A stretch of 64,000 bases of DNA, taken from Streptomyces iconiensis. GTDB lineage: Bacteria; Actinomycetota; Actinomycetes; Streptomycetales; Streptomycetaceae. The DNA lies in contig NZ_JANCPR020000010.1 in the NCBI RefSeq assembly GCF_028657195.3, forward strand, positions 1-64,000, written 5' to 3'. Positions 41,224-50,293 of this stretch are shown piece after piece (the first letter of the stretch is position 1; every line of letters begins with the position of its first letter). A model generated the notes under the pieces. It was given only the letters and a program-made list of their open reading frames with translations, did no database searches and was not told the origin of the DNA. The translations under genes and the position numbers were made by a program.

Positions 41224-41492
41224 ACGGCGAACGTACCCGACCGTACGCCCCTGCGCCGTCTCCTCGGCCCCTTCCCGCCGCCAACTCCCGGCATTCGGCG
41301 CCCTGATGCGGGAGCGATCGGGAGAAGAGGGAGCGGGGCGAGAGGGGGCGAGCCGGTACCGGCTGGCGGGACCGCGGCACGTCCGCCGCACGTTCGTCCA
41401 AGCCTCCGCGCGCGAAAGTCCCTTCCGCCCCGGCCCCCTCCCCCGCACGCTGGTGCCGCACCGGCCTCGGCCCCACACCGGAGGACACGCGG

Positions 41493-43199
41493 ATGACCAG
41501 GCGGATGACCAGGCGGACCATCGGCGGACAGACCATCGGCCGGACCATCGGGCGGACGAAGCGCGGGGCAGCGACGACGGCGGTGCTGGCAGCGGCGCTG
41601 GTACTCACCCCGGCCGTCGCGGCGGCCTCTCCCGGCCACGGCCAGGAGCGCGGTCACGGTCACGGTCACGGTCACGGTCACGATCGCGACCGCACCCGTG
41701 GCACGACGTACTACGTCGACTGCGAGCGCGGCTCGGACAGCGCCCCGGGTACGGGCGCGAACCGCCCGTGGCGCACGGTGAAGAAGGCGTCCTCCGTGAC
41801 GTACCGGCCAGGGGACAGCGTGCGGTTCAAGCGCGGAACGCGCTGCGAGGGCACCTTCGCGCCCAAGGGTTCGGGTACGGAACGGGCTCCGGTGCTGGCC
41901 GGTGCCTACGGGTCGGGCGCCAAGCCGGAGATCGCGGGCGGCGGAGCGCGCGCGGCCGTGCTGCTGCACAACGTCGAGGGCTGGGAGCTGCGCGGACTCG
42001 CCGTCTCCAACAAGGGCCCCGCGACCACGACGGACCGGCGCGCGGGAATCCTGGTGCGGCTCACCGACTTCGGAACCGGCCACCACTACGTCGTGGACGA
42101 CGTGGACGTACGCGACGTCAACGGCGCCGACTTCAAGGACCCCGACCCCTCGGGCGGCGTCCTGTTCGTCGTCGGCGGCGAGGCCGAGCCGACGGCCTTC
42201 GACGGGATCACCGTCAAGAACAGCACCGTCTCGCACGTGGACCGTACGGGCATCGGCACCAACTCCTCCTGGGGAAAGCGTGCCGAGCACCCGAAGGGCC
42301 CTGGCCGCTCGTTCGAACCGTTCACCGATGTCGTCGTGCGCGGCAACGAGGTGCGGGACGTGGGCGGTGACGGCATCGTCACGCACAACAGCGTCGGCGC
42401 GCTGGTCGAACACAACCTCGTGGACGGCTTCAACCGGCGCTCGCAGGGCTACAACGCCGGGGTGTGGTCCTGGAACTCCGACGACGTGGTGACCCAGTTC
42501 AACGAGGTGACCGGAAGCCACGGCACCCGCGACTCGCAGGCGTTCGACATCGACGGCGGCAACAACCGCAACGTCTTCCAGTACAACTACAGCCACGACA
42601 ACGAGGGCGGCTTCCTGCTGCTGTGCAACGGCGAGGGAATGACCTCGGACAGCAACACCATCCGCTACAACATGAGCGTCGACGACCAGAACCGCACCGC
42701 CCCGTACGGCGTGATCTCCGTCGTCTGCGGCCCTACGACCAACACGCTGGTGCACAACAACACCCTCAGCACCACGGTCGAGGGCACACCCATGGTCAAC
42801 GGCAACGGCCCCGGCGGCGTGACGTTCCGCAACAACGTCTTCGCGGGCGCCCCCGGCGGCTCCCCCATCGCCAAAACCCCCAGCGCCTTCGACCACAACC
42901 TCTATACGCGCATCCCCCAGGCCCCGGCAGGCGACACGGCTGCCGTGCACGGCGATCCGCTCTTCGCCGGCGGCCCCGCACCGCGCTCACCCGGGGACCT
43001 CAGGCTGCGCGCCGGGTCACCCGCGCTGGGCGCCGGGACACCCGTGCCCGACGACGGCGGCCGTGACTACTTCGGCGACCCGGTCCCCGACCCGCCCGCC
43101 ATCGGCGCCCACCAGGGCACCCCGCGACGGGGCACGCCCCACAAGGGCGCCCCTGACCAGGGCACACCCCGCAACGACAGCGCCCCGCACGGCGGCTGA
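41493..43199 (+). CDS. Secreted right-handed parallel beta-helix protein
   Basis: A 568-residue exported protein. Signal peptide: basic repeated N-terminus (MTRRMTRR, TIGGQTIGRTIGRT), hydrophobic AAALVLTPAVAAA and likely cleavage before SPG (about residue 47). A His-Gly repeat (HGHGHGHGH) follows. Residues about 75-520 show repeated VVRGNEVRDVGGDGI, HNSVGALVEHNLVDGF and YNYSHDNEGGF, typical of parallel beta-helix (pectate-lyase/chondroitinase-like) proteins acting on polysaccharide. The C-terminus is low complexity with a GTP-repeat. Start: ATG at 41493 with GGAGG eight bases upstream. The His-rich segment could bind metal; enzymatic specificity unknown. Confidence 0.87.
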   Translation: MTRRMTRRTIGGQTIGRTIGRTKRGAATTAVLAAALVLTPAVAAASPGHGQERGHGHGHGHGHDRDRTRGTTYYVDCERGSDSAPGTGANRPWRTVKKASSVTYRPGDSVRFKRGTRCEGTFAPKGSGTERAPVLAGAYGSGAKPEIAGGGARAAVLLHNVEGWELRGLAVSNKGPATTTDRRAGILVRLTDFGTGHHYVVDDVDVRDVNGADFKDPDPSGGVLFVVGGEAEPTAFDGITVKNSTVSHVDRTGIGTNSSWGKRAEHPKGPGRSFEPFTDVVVRGNEVRDVGGDGIVTHNSVGALVEHNLVDGFNRRSQGYNAGVWSWNSDDVVTQFNEVTGSHGTRDSQAFDIDGGNNRNVFQYNYSHDNEGGFLLLCNGEGMTSDSNTIRYNMSVDDQNRTAPYGVISVVCGPTTNTLVHNNTLSTTVEGTPMVNGNGPGGVTFRNNVFAGAPGGSPIAKTPSAFDHNLYTRIPQAPAGDTAAVHGDPLFAGGPAPRSPGDLRLRAGSPALGAGTPVPDDGGRDYFGDPVPDPPAIGAHQGTPRRGTPHKGAPDQGTPRNDSAPHGG

Positions 43200-43315
43200 G
43201 CGCCCGGAAAAACGGAGGGCGTGCGTGGACCCGCCCCCGTACGGTGAAGGTTTCCGAGGGCTCCCCGTCCGGCCCGGCGCCGGGGCCCGCCGTACGGATG
43301 TGAGGATCCCGCACC

Positions 43316-44305
43316 GTGACCGAGCGCACCCCGACCGAACCCACCGCGACCAAGCGCACCGCGACCGAGCTGTTCCCGCCGACGCTCCCCGTCATGAACG
43401 ACATGGCACGCACCGACAGCGGACGCGAATGGCTCGCGGGGCTGCCCGCCCTGGTCGAGAAGGTGCGGGAGCGCTGGGAACTGCGCCTCGGCGTGCCCTT
43501 CCACGGCGGCAGCTGCTCCTGGGCCGCGCCCGCCGAACGCCCCGACGGCACCCGCGCCGTACTCAAACTGACCTGGCCCCACCCCGAGGCCCGTACCGAG
43601 GGCGCGGCGCTCCGGCTGTGGCAGGGGCGCGGCGCCGTACGGCTGTACGAGGACGACCCGGGGCTCTACGCGCTGCTGATCGAACGCTGCGAGCCGGGCA
43701 CCGAACTGGGCCGGGCCACGGACGTCCCGGCCGAGGAACGGCTCCTCCTCGCGGCCGGTGCGCTGCGCCGGCTGTGGGAGGCGGACCTCGCCGAGGCGCA
43801 CGCCGCCGGTATGGACACGGTCGCCGCCATCGCCTCGGAGTGGGCCGACCTCGCCGACGAACGCGCCGCCCGCCAGTGGCCCGCCGAACTGGACACGGGG
43901 CTCTTCCGGCTGGGCTCCTCGCTGCTGCGTGAACTCCCGCGCACCGCACGGCGCGAGGTCGTCGTGCACGGCGACTTCAACCCGGGCAACCTTCTCGCCG
44001 CGCACCGGGAGCCATGGCTGACCATCGACCCGAAGCCGATGACAGGCGACCCCGCTTTCGACCCCTGGCCGCTGATCGAGCAGGTCGACGACCCGTTCGC
44101 GCACCCCGACCCGCACCACGTGCTACGGAACCGCACGGCACTGGTCGCCGACGCGCTCGGCGAGGACCCGGGCCGCGTGCGGGCCTGGTCGGTGGCGCGG
44201 CACGTCGAGTACACGCTGTGGAGCGTGGTCGAGGACGAGGACCTCACGCGCAGCATCGACCTGATGCGCCAGGCCCGCGTCCTCGCGGACATCGCCGACC
44301 TGTAA
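43316..44305 (+). CDS. APH(6)-like aminoglycoside/hydroxyurea phosphotransferase-family protein
   Basis: Protein-kinase-like phosphotransferase of 329 residues. The catalytic loop is VVVHGDFNPGNLLA (about 218-231) and the metal-binding loop IDPKPMTGDPAFD; an N-lobe lysine lies in RAVLKLTWPH. Such features match streptomycin 6-kinase-like (APH(6)/HUR) proteins, but these are frequent in streptomycetes and many have no drug substrate. GTG start. The N-terminal 20 residues are a Thr/Glu/Pro-rich repeat (TPTEPTATKRTATE). No streptomycin cluster surrounds it, so resistance should not be assumed. Confidence 0.82.
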   Translation: MTERTPTEPTATKRTATELFPPTLPVMNDMARTDSGREWLAGLPALVEKVRERWELRLGVPFHGGSCSWAAPAERPDGTRAVLKLTWPHPEARTEGAALRLWQGRGAVRLYEDDPGLYALLIERCEPGTELGRATDVPAEERLLLAAGALRRLWEADLAEAHAAGMDTVAAIASEWADLADERAARQWPAELDTGLFRLGSSLLRELPRTARREVVVHGDFNPGNLLAAHREPWLTIDPKPMTGDPAFDPWPLIEQVDDPFAHPDPHHVLRNRTALVADALGEDPGRVRAWSVARHVEYTLWSVVEDEDLTRSIDLMRQARVLADIADL

Positions 44306-44486
44306 GCCCCGCACGAGACCCGCGCCGGATGGCCTGGGCCACCACCGGGGCCAGGCGGCCCACCGGGACCTGGGCCAGACGGCCCGGACCGGGACGTGGG
44401 CGGACGGCCCGGACCGGAGCCCTGGACCTCCGTACCGCCCCCGCCCGCACGGCACCCGCGGGCACGGGCCGCCGCCCGGCGCCCGC

Positions 44487-45011
44487 TCACTCTCCCGTGC
44501 GACCGGCCGCCAGCTCCACCACGACATCCAGGTGCCCCACATGCCGCGCGTACTCCTGGAGCAGATGGAACAGGATCCAGGCGAGGGTGGGTGCCTCCTT
44601 CTCCGTCGTGAACCGCCCTCCCACTCGCGCCCGTTGGGCCGGCTCCGCCGATGACGAGATCTCGCGGGAGCGCGCGCACTGCTCCTCGAACTCGGCGAGC
44701 ACCCGCTCGCTGCTGAGCCCCTCGGGCACATGCCAGCGGTCGTCCGGGCCCCTGTCGCCCCAGGGGTCGGGCACCGCCTCGGCCATGAACCCCCAGCGCA
44801 GCCAGCGCCGTTCGACATACGTGAGGTGTCGGATCAGCTCCAGCGGCGTCCAGCCCGAGGGCAGCGCGCTGGAGCGGAGCTGCTGCTCGGACAGCTCACC
44901 GGCCTTGCGTACCAGCGTGCGGCGGTAGTGGTCGAGGTAGCCCTCCAGCAGCATGTGCGGGTCGGCGAGCGTGGGCGCGGGCTCCCCTTCGGGCAGCGGC
45001 GGCACGGTCAC
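44487..45011 (-). CDS. DinB-superfamily protein
   Basis: A 174-residue four-helix-bundle protein of the DinB/DUF664 group, with RHLTYVERRWLRWGF, LHLLQE-like LFHLLQEYARHVGHLDVVVEL near the C-terminus and conserved histidines that can hold a metal; relatives are mycothiol or bacillithiol-dependent S-transferases. Its ATG overlaps the S9 peptidase stop by four bases (ATGA), so it is translated with the peptidase operon. Whether it contributes to peptide use is unclear; a metallo-thiol transferase is the general inference. Confidence 0.85.
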   Translation of the reverse strand: MTVPPLPEGEPAPTLADPHMLLEGYLDHYRRTLVRKAGELSEQQLRSSALPSGWTPLELIRHLTYVERRWLRWGFMAEAVPDPWGDRGPDDRWHVPEGLSSERVLAEFEEQCARSREISSSAEPAQRARVGGRFTTEKEAPTLAWILFHLLQEYARHVGHLDVVVELAAGRTGE

Positions 45012-47032
45012 TTGCTCAGCTCCACACTGGGGATGTCGTCCCTCACGAGGCCGAAAGTCTGGGTGTACAGGGAGAGTTCGGACTCCACAGCGCGCACGAT
45101 GCTGTCCGCGCGCCGGAACCCGTGTCCCTCACCCTCGAAGGCGAGGTAGGCGTGCGGAACGCCCCGGCCCTGGACCTCTTCCAGGAAGCGTTCGCACTGG
45201 ACGGGCGGGCAGATCACGTCGTCCAGCCCCTGCAGCAGCAGGAACGGTACGGTCACCCGGTGCGCTCCGTGCAGCGGTGAGCGCTCGCGGTACCGCGCCC
45301 GCGTCTCGGCCAGCGGGCCGACCAGCGACTCCAGATAGTGCGACTCGAAGTCGTGCGTCTCGCCCAGCGCCCAGCCCTCCAGGTCGAGGATGGGGTAGGA
45401 GATGGTGCCGCACGCGTACACCCCCTCCGCCGCCGGCGAGGTCAGCGAGGCAGCGCTCGTCCAGCCGCCCGCGCTGCCGCCTCGGATGGCGAGCCTGGCG
45501 GGGTCGGCCGTGCCCTCCTCGGCGAGCGTGCGGGCCACGGCTGCGCAGTCCTCCACATCCACGACGCCCCACTGCTCGCGCAGCCGGTTGCGGTACTCCC
45601 TGCCGTACCCCGTCGAGCCGCCGTAGTTGACCTCGGCGACACCGATGCCACGCGAGGTGAAGTAGGCGATCTCCAGGTCGAGCACGAGCGGCGCCCTGCT
45701 GGTGGGCCCGCCGTGCACCCACACGGCATACGGGGGCAGTTCGCCGTCGGGCGCCGTGTACTCCGGGTGGTGCGGCGGATAGATGTGCGCGTGGATCTCC
45801 CGCCCGTCGGGCCCCGTGAACGTGCGAATCTGCGGCTCGGGGTAGTAGGCCGGGTCGACATGGTCCTCGTGCCGTGAGGCCAGCACCAGGGTGTGCCCGG
45901 TCCTGGTGTCCAGCTCCACGATCTCGGACGAGGAACGGGGGCTGGCTGCGACCCCGGTCACGCGGCTGTCGATGACCGCGAGCGAGGCGGCCCACTCGGT
46001 CCACGGTCCCGCCGTGTCCACCAGCTCGCCGGTCTCCGGGTCCAGAACGCCCAGCGTCTGGGCCCCGCGCCCGTGCAGGGTCGCCACGAGACCGTTCGGC
46101 AGCGGCGCGAACCAGCGCTGACCGATCTTCCAGATCCCGGCGGCGAATTCCTCCTCACGCGGGCACAGCGGTACGGCCCGCACATCCTCGCCGCGCTCGG
46201 CAGCGGCGACATCGATCCGCTGAAGGTTCCACCAGCCACTGGCGTCCGAGGCGATCAACAGGGAGCCGTCATAGGCCCACTCGGCCTGCACCACCGACTC
46301 GGCGGCCCCGCCAGCGACCTCGCGCAGACCGGTGAGCGTGCCCTCCTCCGTGACGCGCGCCGTCCTGACGCGGGTGCCGTCCCACGGCATCGCCGGGTGG
46401 TCCCACGCGATCCAGGCGAGGCGCTGCCCGTCGGGCGAGAGGCGCGGCCCGGTCAGAAAGCGGTCGGTGTCCCCGGTCAGCTCGCGCACCCGCGCACGGT
46501 CACGCGCCGCCGAGCCGTCCAGCGGCACGGCTGCCAGTAGGCGGCGCAACTCCGTGGGGCCCTCCCCCGTGAACTCCTCCAGCACGCACCACACTTCGTC
46601 CAGCTCCGGCACGATCACGGGGTCGCACCAGCGCAGCCCCCCGTCGGTGACGGTGGACAGCGGGGTCAGGGCTCTGGGCGCCGCGCCGTCCGGCGCGTCG
46701 GGCTCGACGGCGTAGAGGCGCTGGTCGGCGAAGTCGGTGAAGACGATCAGCGGTCCGTCCTCGCCACGCGGCGTGCCGGCCCAGGGAAGACCGCCGTACT
46801 CGATGACGCGGTTGCGTACGTTCCACGGCGGGGGCAGCACCGAGGCCGCCGGGCCGCGTCCGTCGGCGGCGAGCCGCATCAGCGCGCGGCGTCCGCCCTC
46901 CTCGGGGCGCGGCTCGGTCCACCACAGCTCGCCGCCGACCGCGCCCAGGAACTCGGGCCGCCCGTCGTGCGCGGCCACGAGCCGGGCGTCGATGGGTGAG
47001 GGCCAGGTGCCGTAGGGAGCCTGCTTGGTCAT
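45008..47032 (-). CDS. S9 family prolyl-oligopeptidase-type peptidase
   Basis: A cytoplasmic serine peptidase of 674 residues with an N-terminal beta-propeller (about 20-400) and a C-terminal alpha/beta-hydrolase domain. Catalytic serine lies in GGSAGGW (about 525), with the acid in GLDDVIC and the histidine in GEGHGF. It probably cleaves short peptides or N-blocked peptides. ATG has GGAGG ten bases upstream. It lies six bases after the M20 peptidase gene end and overlaps DinB, forming the middle of a four-gene peptidase operon. Exact cleavage specificity unknown. Confidence 0.92.
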   Translation of the reverse strand: MTKQAPYGTWPSPIDARLVAAHDGRPEFLGAVGGELWWTEPRPEEGGRRALMRLAADGRGPAASVLPPPWNVRNRVIEYGGLPWAGTPRGEDGPLIVFTDFADQRLYAVEPDAPDGAAPRALTPLSTVTDGGLRWCDPVIVPELDEVWCVLEEFTGEGPTELRRLLAAVPLDGSAARDRARVRELTGDTDRFLTGPRLSPDGQRLAWIAWDHPAMPWDGTRVRTARVTEEGTLTGLREVAGGAAESVVQAEWAYDGSLLIASDASGWWNLQRIDVAAAERGEDVRAVPLCPREEEFAAGIWKIGQRWFAPLPNGLVATLHGRGAQTLGVLDPETGELVDTAGPWTEWAASLAVIDSRVTGVAASPRSSSEIVELDTRTGHTLVLASRHEDHVDPAYYPEPQIRTFTGPDGREIHAHIYPPHHPEYTAPDGELPPYAVWVHGGPTSRAPLVLDLEIAYFTSRGIGVAEVNYGGSTGYGREYRNRLREQWGVVDVEDCAAVARTLAEEGTADPARLAIRGGSAGGWTSAASLTSPAAEGVYACGTISYPILDLEGWALGETHDFESHYLESLVGPLAETRARYRERSPLHGAHRVTVPFLLLQGLDDVICPPVQCERFLEEVQGRGVPHAYLAFEGEGHGFRRADSIVRAVESELSLYTQTFGLVRDDIPSVELSK

Positions 47033-47038
47033 CTGGCG

Positions 47039-48418
47039 TCAGCCTCCTGACGGGACGGGGCGGGTGGGAGAGCCCGGCGCTGCCGGGTCGGAGCGCAGGG
47101 TGCGGTCCAGGACGCGGACGCCGAAGTGCAGGGCGTCAACGGGCACCCGCTCGTCCACGCCGTGGAACAGCGCCTGGTAGTCGAAGCCTTCGGGGAGCTT
47201 CAGCGGCGAGAAGCCGTATCCCTTGATGCCGAGCCGCGAGAACTGCTTGGCGTCCGTGCCCCCCGACATGCAGTACGGCACGACGTGGGCGCCGGGGTCG
47301 AAGTGGCCCAGCGCCTCGCTCATCGCGGCGAACAGCGGGGAGTCGACGGGAGCCTGGACGGGGACCTCACGGTGCTGGAAGTCCCACTCCACGTCGGGGC
47401 CCGTCAGCCTGTCCATGGTCGCGTGGAACTCCTCCTCGGCGCCGGACAGCATCCGCCCGTCGACCCCGGCCGTGGCGGTGCCGGGGATCACATTGATCTT
47501 GTAACCCGCGTCCAGCATCGTCGGGTTGGCGCTGTTGCGCACCGTCGGCTCGATGAGCGCGGCTGCGGGGCCGAGCCTGGCCAGGAGGGCGTCCACCTCT
47601 TCGTCCCGCGCGTCGGGCGCGAGCGGCGGGAGTCCGTGCACCTCGGCGAGGCGGACGAGCGCGGCCCTCACGGTGGGGGTGAGCCTGACGGGCCACCGGT
47701 GTTCGCTGATGCGCTGGACGGCCGCCGCGAGCCGGCCGACGGCATTGGCGTGGTTGACCTTCGAGCCGTGGCCCGCCTTTCCGTGCGCGGTCAGCTTGAG
47801 CCAGGCCGTGCCCCGCTCCCCCGCGGCCACGGGGTAGAGCCGCAGCCCGTCGCCCGCGTGGAAGGTGAAGGCGCCGGACTCGCTGATCCCCTCGGTGCAT
47901 CCCTCGAACAACTCGGCGTGCCGCTCGACGAGATGGTCCGAGCCGAACTCCGCGCTGTCTTCCTCGTCTGCCGTGAAGGCGAGCACGATGTCGCGCGGCG
48001 GGCGCACCCCGGCCCTGGCCCAGGCGCGCACGAGGGTGAGGACCATCGCGTCGGCGTTCTTCATGTCGATGGCGCCCCGGCCCCAGACGACGCCGTCCCT
48101 GATCTCGCCGGAGAAGGGGTGCACGGTCCAGTCGGCGGGTTCGGCGGGCACCACGTCCAGATGTCCGTGCACGAGCAGCGCCCCTGCGCTGGGGTCCATG
48201 CCCTCGATCCGGGCGACGACATTGGTGCGGCCCGGCGCCTTCTCCAGCAGGTGGGGCTCGATCCCCGCCTCGGCGAGGCCGGCCGCGACGTACTCGGCCG
48301 CAGGTCGCTCGTATCCGTCTCCGCCGCCCCTGTTGGTGGTGTCGATGCGGATGAGCTCCGAGGTGGTCGTCACCACCTCGTCGAACACCTTCTCGTCCAG
48401 ATGTGCCTGGTCAGCCAT
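47039..48418 (-). CDS. M20 family metallopeptidase
   Basis: Zinc-dependent exopeptidase of 459 residues. Metal ligands: HGHLDVVPAE (His then Asp), AIDMKN (bridging Asp), DEEDSAEFG (catalytic and ligand Glu) and later MSGGTDAKQFS region. The interposed lid domain (about 195-320) matches the family. It removes C- or N-terminal residues or deacylates amino acid conjugates. ATG is preceded by GGAGGAGCAGT inside the M55 gene end and overlaps it by eight bases, so translation is coupled. Operon order M55-M20-S9-DinB suggests stepwise peptide degradation. Confidence 0.92.
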   Translation of the reverse strand: MADQAHLDEKVFDEVVTTTSELIRIDTTNRGGGDGYERPAAEYVAAGLAEAGIEPHLLEKAPGRTNVVARIEGMDPSAGALLVHGHLDVVPAEPADWTVHPFSGEIRDGVVWGRGAIDMKNADAMVLTLVRAWARAGVRPPRDIVLAFTADEEDSAEFGSDHLVERHAELFEGCTEGISESGAFTFHAGDGLRLYPVAAGERGTAWLKLTAHGKAGHGSKVNHANAVGRLAAAVQRISEHRWPVRLTPTVRAALVRLAEVHGLPPLAPDARDEEVDALLARLGPAAALIEPTVRNSANPTMLDAGYKINVIPGTATAGVDGRMLSGAEEEFHATMDRLTGPDVEWDFQHREVPVQAPVDSPLFAAMSEALGHFDPGAHVVPYCMSGGTDAKQFSRLGIKGYGFSPLKLPEGFDYQALFHGVDERVPVDALHFGVRVLDRTLRSDPAAPGSPTRPVPSGG

Positions 48419-49244
48419 ACTGCTCCTCCACTGCCGAGGAGACGACGGTGGTCACGGCCTTGAAACAGCGGTAGGCCGCATAGGCGGAGGGCTGGGTGAA
48501 GCCCACCCTGCGCTCGCCTGTGCGCTCGACGCCGGGGATCACTGTGGCCGCGCCAACGAGGTGCTCGGCATCGAACTCGATCTCGATGGTGTGCGGTTCG
48601 GGCGCCTGCGGGGTGTGCCGCACCGCCAGTGGTGTGGCTTCCCGCGCCGCTGCCCTGATCTCCCTGGCCGTGCGCGCGGGCGGACGGCAGACCGCAGCGT
48701 ACCGCGAGACGTAGTCCTTGACGGCGACGCCCTTGGCGTCCGGGGCGTATCCCCGGGAGTCCTCGACCGCGCGGTCGTCTCCCGTGACCAGCACAACGGG
48801 CACGCCGTACTCGGCGACCACCAGCGTGTTCAGGTACCCCTCGCTGGCCCGCACGCCGTCGGCCCACACGCCCGTGAGCTGGTTGGCGAGAAAGGTGTGC
48901 GCGAGGACGCCCTCGGTACCGGCGCCCGCGTGATAGCCGACGTAGGCGATCCCGTCGACGTCACCGTGCTGGGCGCCCTCGACCATGGAGAGCTCCTTGT
49001 GTTTGCCGGTGAGCATCTCGCAGCGCTCGTCGAGCTTCTCCAGCAGGAGATTCCGCATGCTCCAGTGCGCTTCGTTGATGAGCACCTCATCGGCGCCTCC
49101 TTCGAAGAAGCCCCTGACGGCGGCGTCCACGTCCGAGGTGAACATCGCGCGGCAGCGCTCCCACTGGGGCGTGCCGGGGAGCACGTCGGCGGGCCAGGTG
49201 ACTCCCGTGGCGCCCTCCATGTCGGCGCTGATGAGGATCTTCAT
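48411..49244 (-). CDS. M55 family D-aminopeptidase (DppA-like)
   Basis: A 277-residue zinc D-aminopeptidase of the DppA family, releasing D-amino acids from D-Ala-containing peptides, often from cell-wall turnover. The N-terminal metal site SADMEG (Asp8, Glu10) is conserved; further family blocks are INEAHWSMRN, YVGYHAGAGTEGVLAHT and VVLVTGDDRAVED. The ATG at 49244 gives the normal N-terminus MKILISADMEG. First gene of the peptidase operon. Its upstream gap contains three DnaA-box-like motifs. Confidence 0.92.
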   Translation of the reverse strand: MKILISADMEGATGVTWPADVLPGTPQWERCRAMFTSDVDAAVRGFFEGGADEVLINEAHWSMRNLLLEKLDERCEMLTGKHKELSMVEGAQHGDVDGIAYVGYHAGAGTEGVLAHTFLANQLTGVWADGVRASEGYLNTLVVAEYGVPVVLVTGDDRAVEDSRGYAPDAKGVAVKDYVSRYAAVCRPPARTAREIRAAAREATPLAVRHTPQAPEPHTIEIEFDAEHLVGAATVIPGVERTGERRVGFTQPSAYAAYRCFKAVTTVVSSAVEEQYG

Positions 49245-49284
49245 GTCCGGAACGTTACGCGGTCGCCAAACGCCACGACACCCC

Positions 49285-49348
49285 TGTGGATAACTCCACT
49301 GGTCCACACCTCTGCTTTCCACTCCAGCGGGTGAGGGAGTTCTCCACA
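49285..49348. promoter_or_regulatory. Cluster of three DnaA-box-like motifs
   Basis: TGTGGATAA (49285-49293) is the exact complement of the classical box TTATCCACA. TGGTCCACA (49300-49308) and TTCTCCACA (49340-49348) each differ by one or two bases from TTATCCACA or the Streptomyces form TTGTCCACA. All lie in the 267-base gap before the M55 gene. The first two also make an inverted repeat TGTGGA/TCCACA. Confidence 0.5.
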
Positions 49349-49511
49349 GACCCCGCTGACCTGCCCTTTCCTCCGGTCTGTGTCCGTGGCACGTCGCCGG
49401 CCGCACGGCCCTGGCCACCGGCGGCCCAGCCGGGTGTCCCTTGCCCCGGCCGGAGTTGTGCCGACGGCACGGTACGGCGGGAGTTGTACCGACGGTGCTG
49501 TGCCTCTCCCG

Positions 49512-50159
49512 TCAACGGCACAGCGGCAGTTCGCCGCCCGGCACCGGCGAGGGGGAGACGGGGAGCGAGGCCATCCGGGTCACTTCCAGCACGGGACAGC
49601 CCAGCTCCAGCACCCGCGGCGCGACACGCTCACCCGCCTCCCCGCTCCGGCCGCCCAGCATCAGGGGCAGCCGCGCGGCGAGTTCGGCCGCCTCGGGGAA
49701 CCAGCGGTGCGGGCCGAAACCGGGCGCGACCCGGGTGCCGCGCAAGCTGCGGCGGCGCTGGAGGCGTGCCGCGTCCGTGGCGAGGACCAGCAGCCGGAAG
49801 GGCGCGGGAGCCGCGAGCGGGTAGGCCCACCAGAGGACGTCGCCACGCACGGCGCCGGGGCCCGGCACACGTGCCCGCCCCGCCATGACGTGTCCCGCGC
49901 CCGCGAGGTCGCCGGCGCCGTCGAGCCAGTGGTGGTCGCCGCTCCTGGCCGCCGCGTTCAACGCGCCGGCAACGGGGAGGAGTTCGGCCGCCGATGCGCC
50001 GACAGCTTCCCTGGCGCGGTATCCGAAGAGGGCGCGGGCTCCCGGGCTCCAGTGTCCGATGACGCCGTGCCCGTCGACGGCGACAGCGGCGGAGGGTACA
50101 CATCCCCGTACGGCGACGAGGATGCCTTCCCCGCGGTCGGCGTCCGGCGCGCTGTCCAT
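49512..50159 (-). CDS. Orphan PAS-like sensor, N-terminal part of a SpoIIE-type protein
   Basis: A 215-residue protein matching only the beginning of Streptomyces PAS-SpoIIE phosphatases: a PAS core AVAVDGHGVIGHWSPGARALFGYR, then WWAYPLAAPAPFRLLVLATDAARL, APGFGPHRWFPEAAELAARLP and the VLELGCPVLE segment. Those proteins usually continue for several hundred residues with GAF and PP2C-type phosphatase domains, but here a stop follows and the next gene starts 268 bases on, so no phosphatase can be encoded. ATG at 50159 has GGAGG nine bases upstream. Either a truncated remnant or a stand-alone sensor. Confidence 0.75.
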   Translation of the reverse strand: MDSAPDADRGEGILVAVRGCVPSAAVAVDGHGVIGHWSPGARALFGYRAREAVGASAAELLPVAGALNAAARSGDHHWLDGAGDLAGAGHVMAGRARVPGPGAVRGDVLWWAYPLAAPAPFRLLVLATDAARLQRRRSLRGTRVAPGFGPHRWFPEAAELAARLPLMLGGRSGEAGERVAPRVLELGCPVLEVTRMASLPVSPSPVPGGELPLCR

Positions 50160-50293
50160 GGAACCAGTCCTCCCTCCCGGCGATGGCCGGTCCCCGGCCG
50201 CCGTGAGCGGCCAGGGTCCACGGTAGGGCTGTGCGCCCGCCGGAAGGGTGCCCTCGCACGAACGGGTGGTGCGCCGGTGGAACACCGGAGCAC

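Noticed and set aside
43316..44305. Aminoglycoside resistance gene
   Set aside because: Only the general phosphotransferase fold is supported; context shows no antibiotic cluster and many homologues have no drug substrate.
49285..49348. Chromosomal or plasmid replication origin
   Set aside because: Only three box-like motifs and no dnaA, dnaN or rep gene; oriC of Streptomyces has many more boxes.
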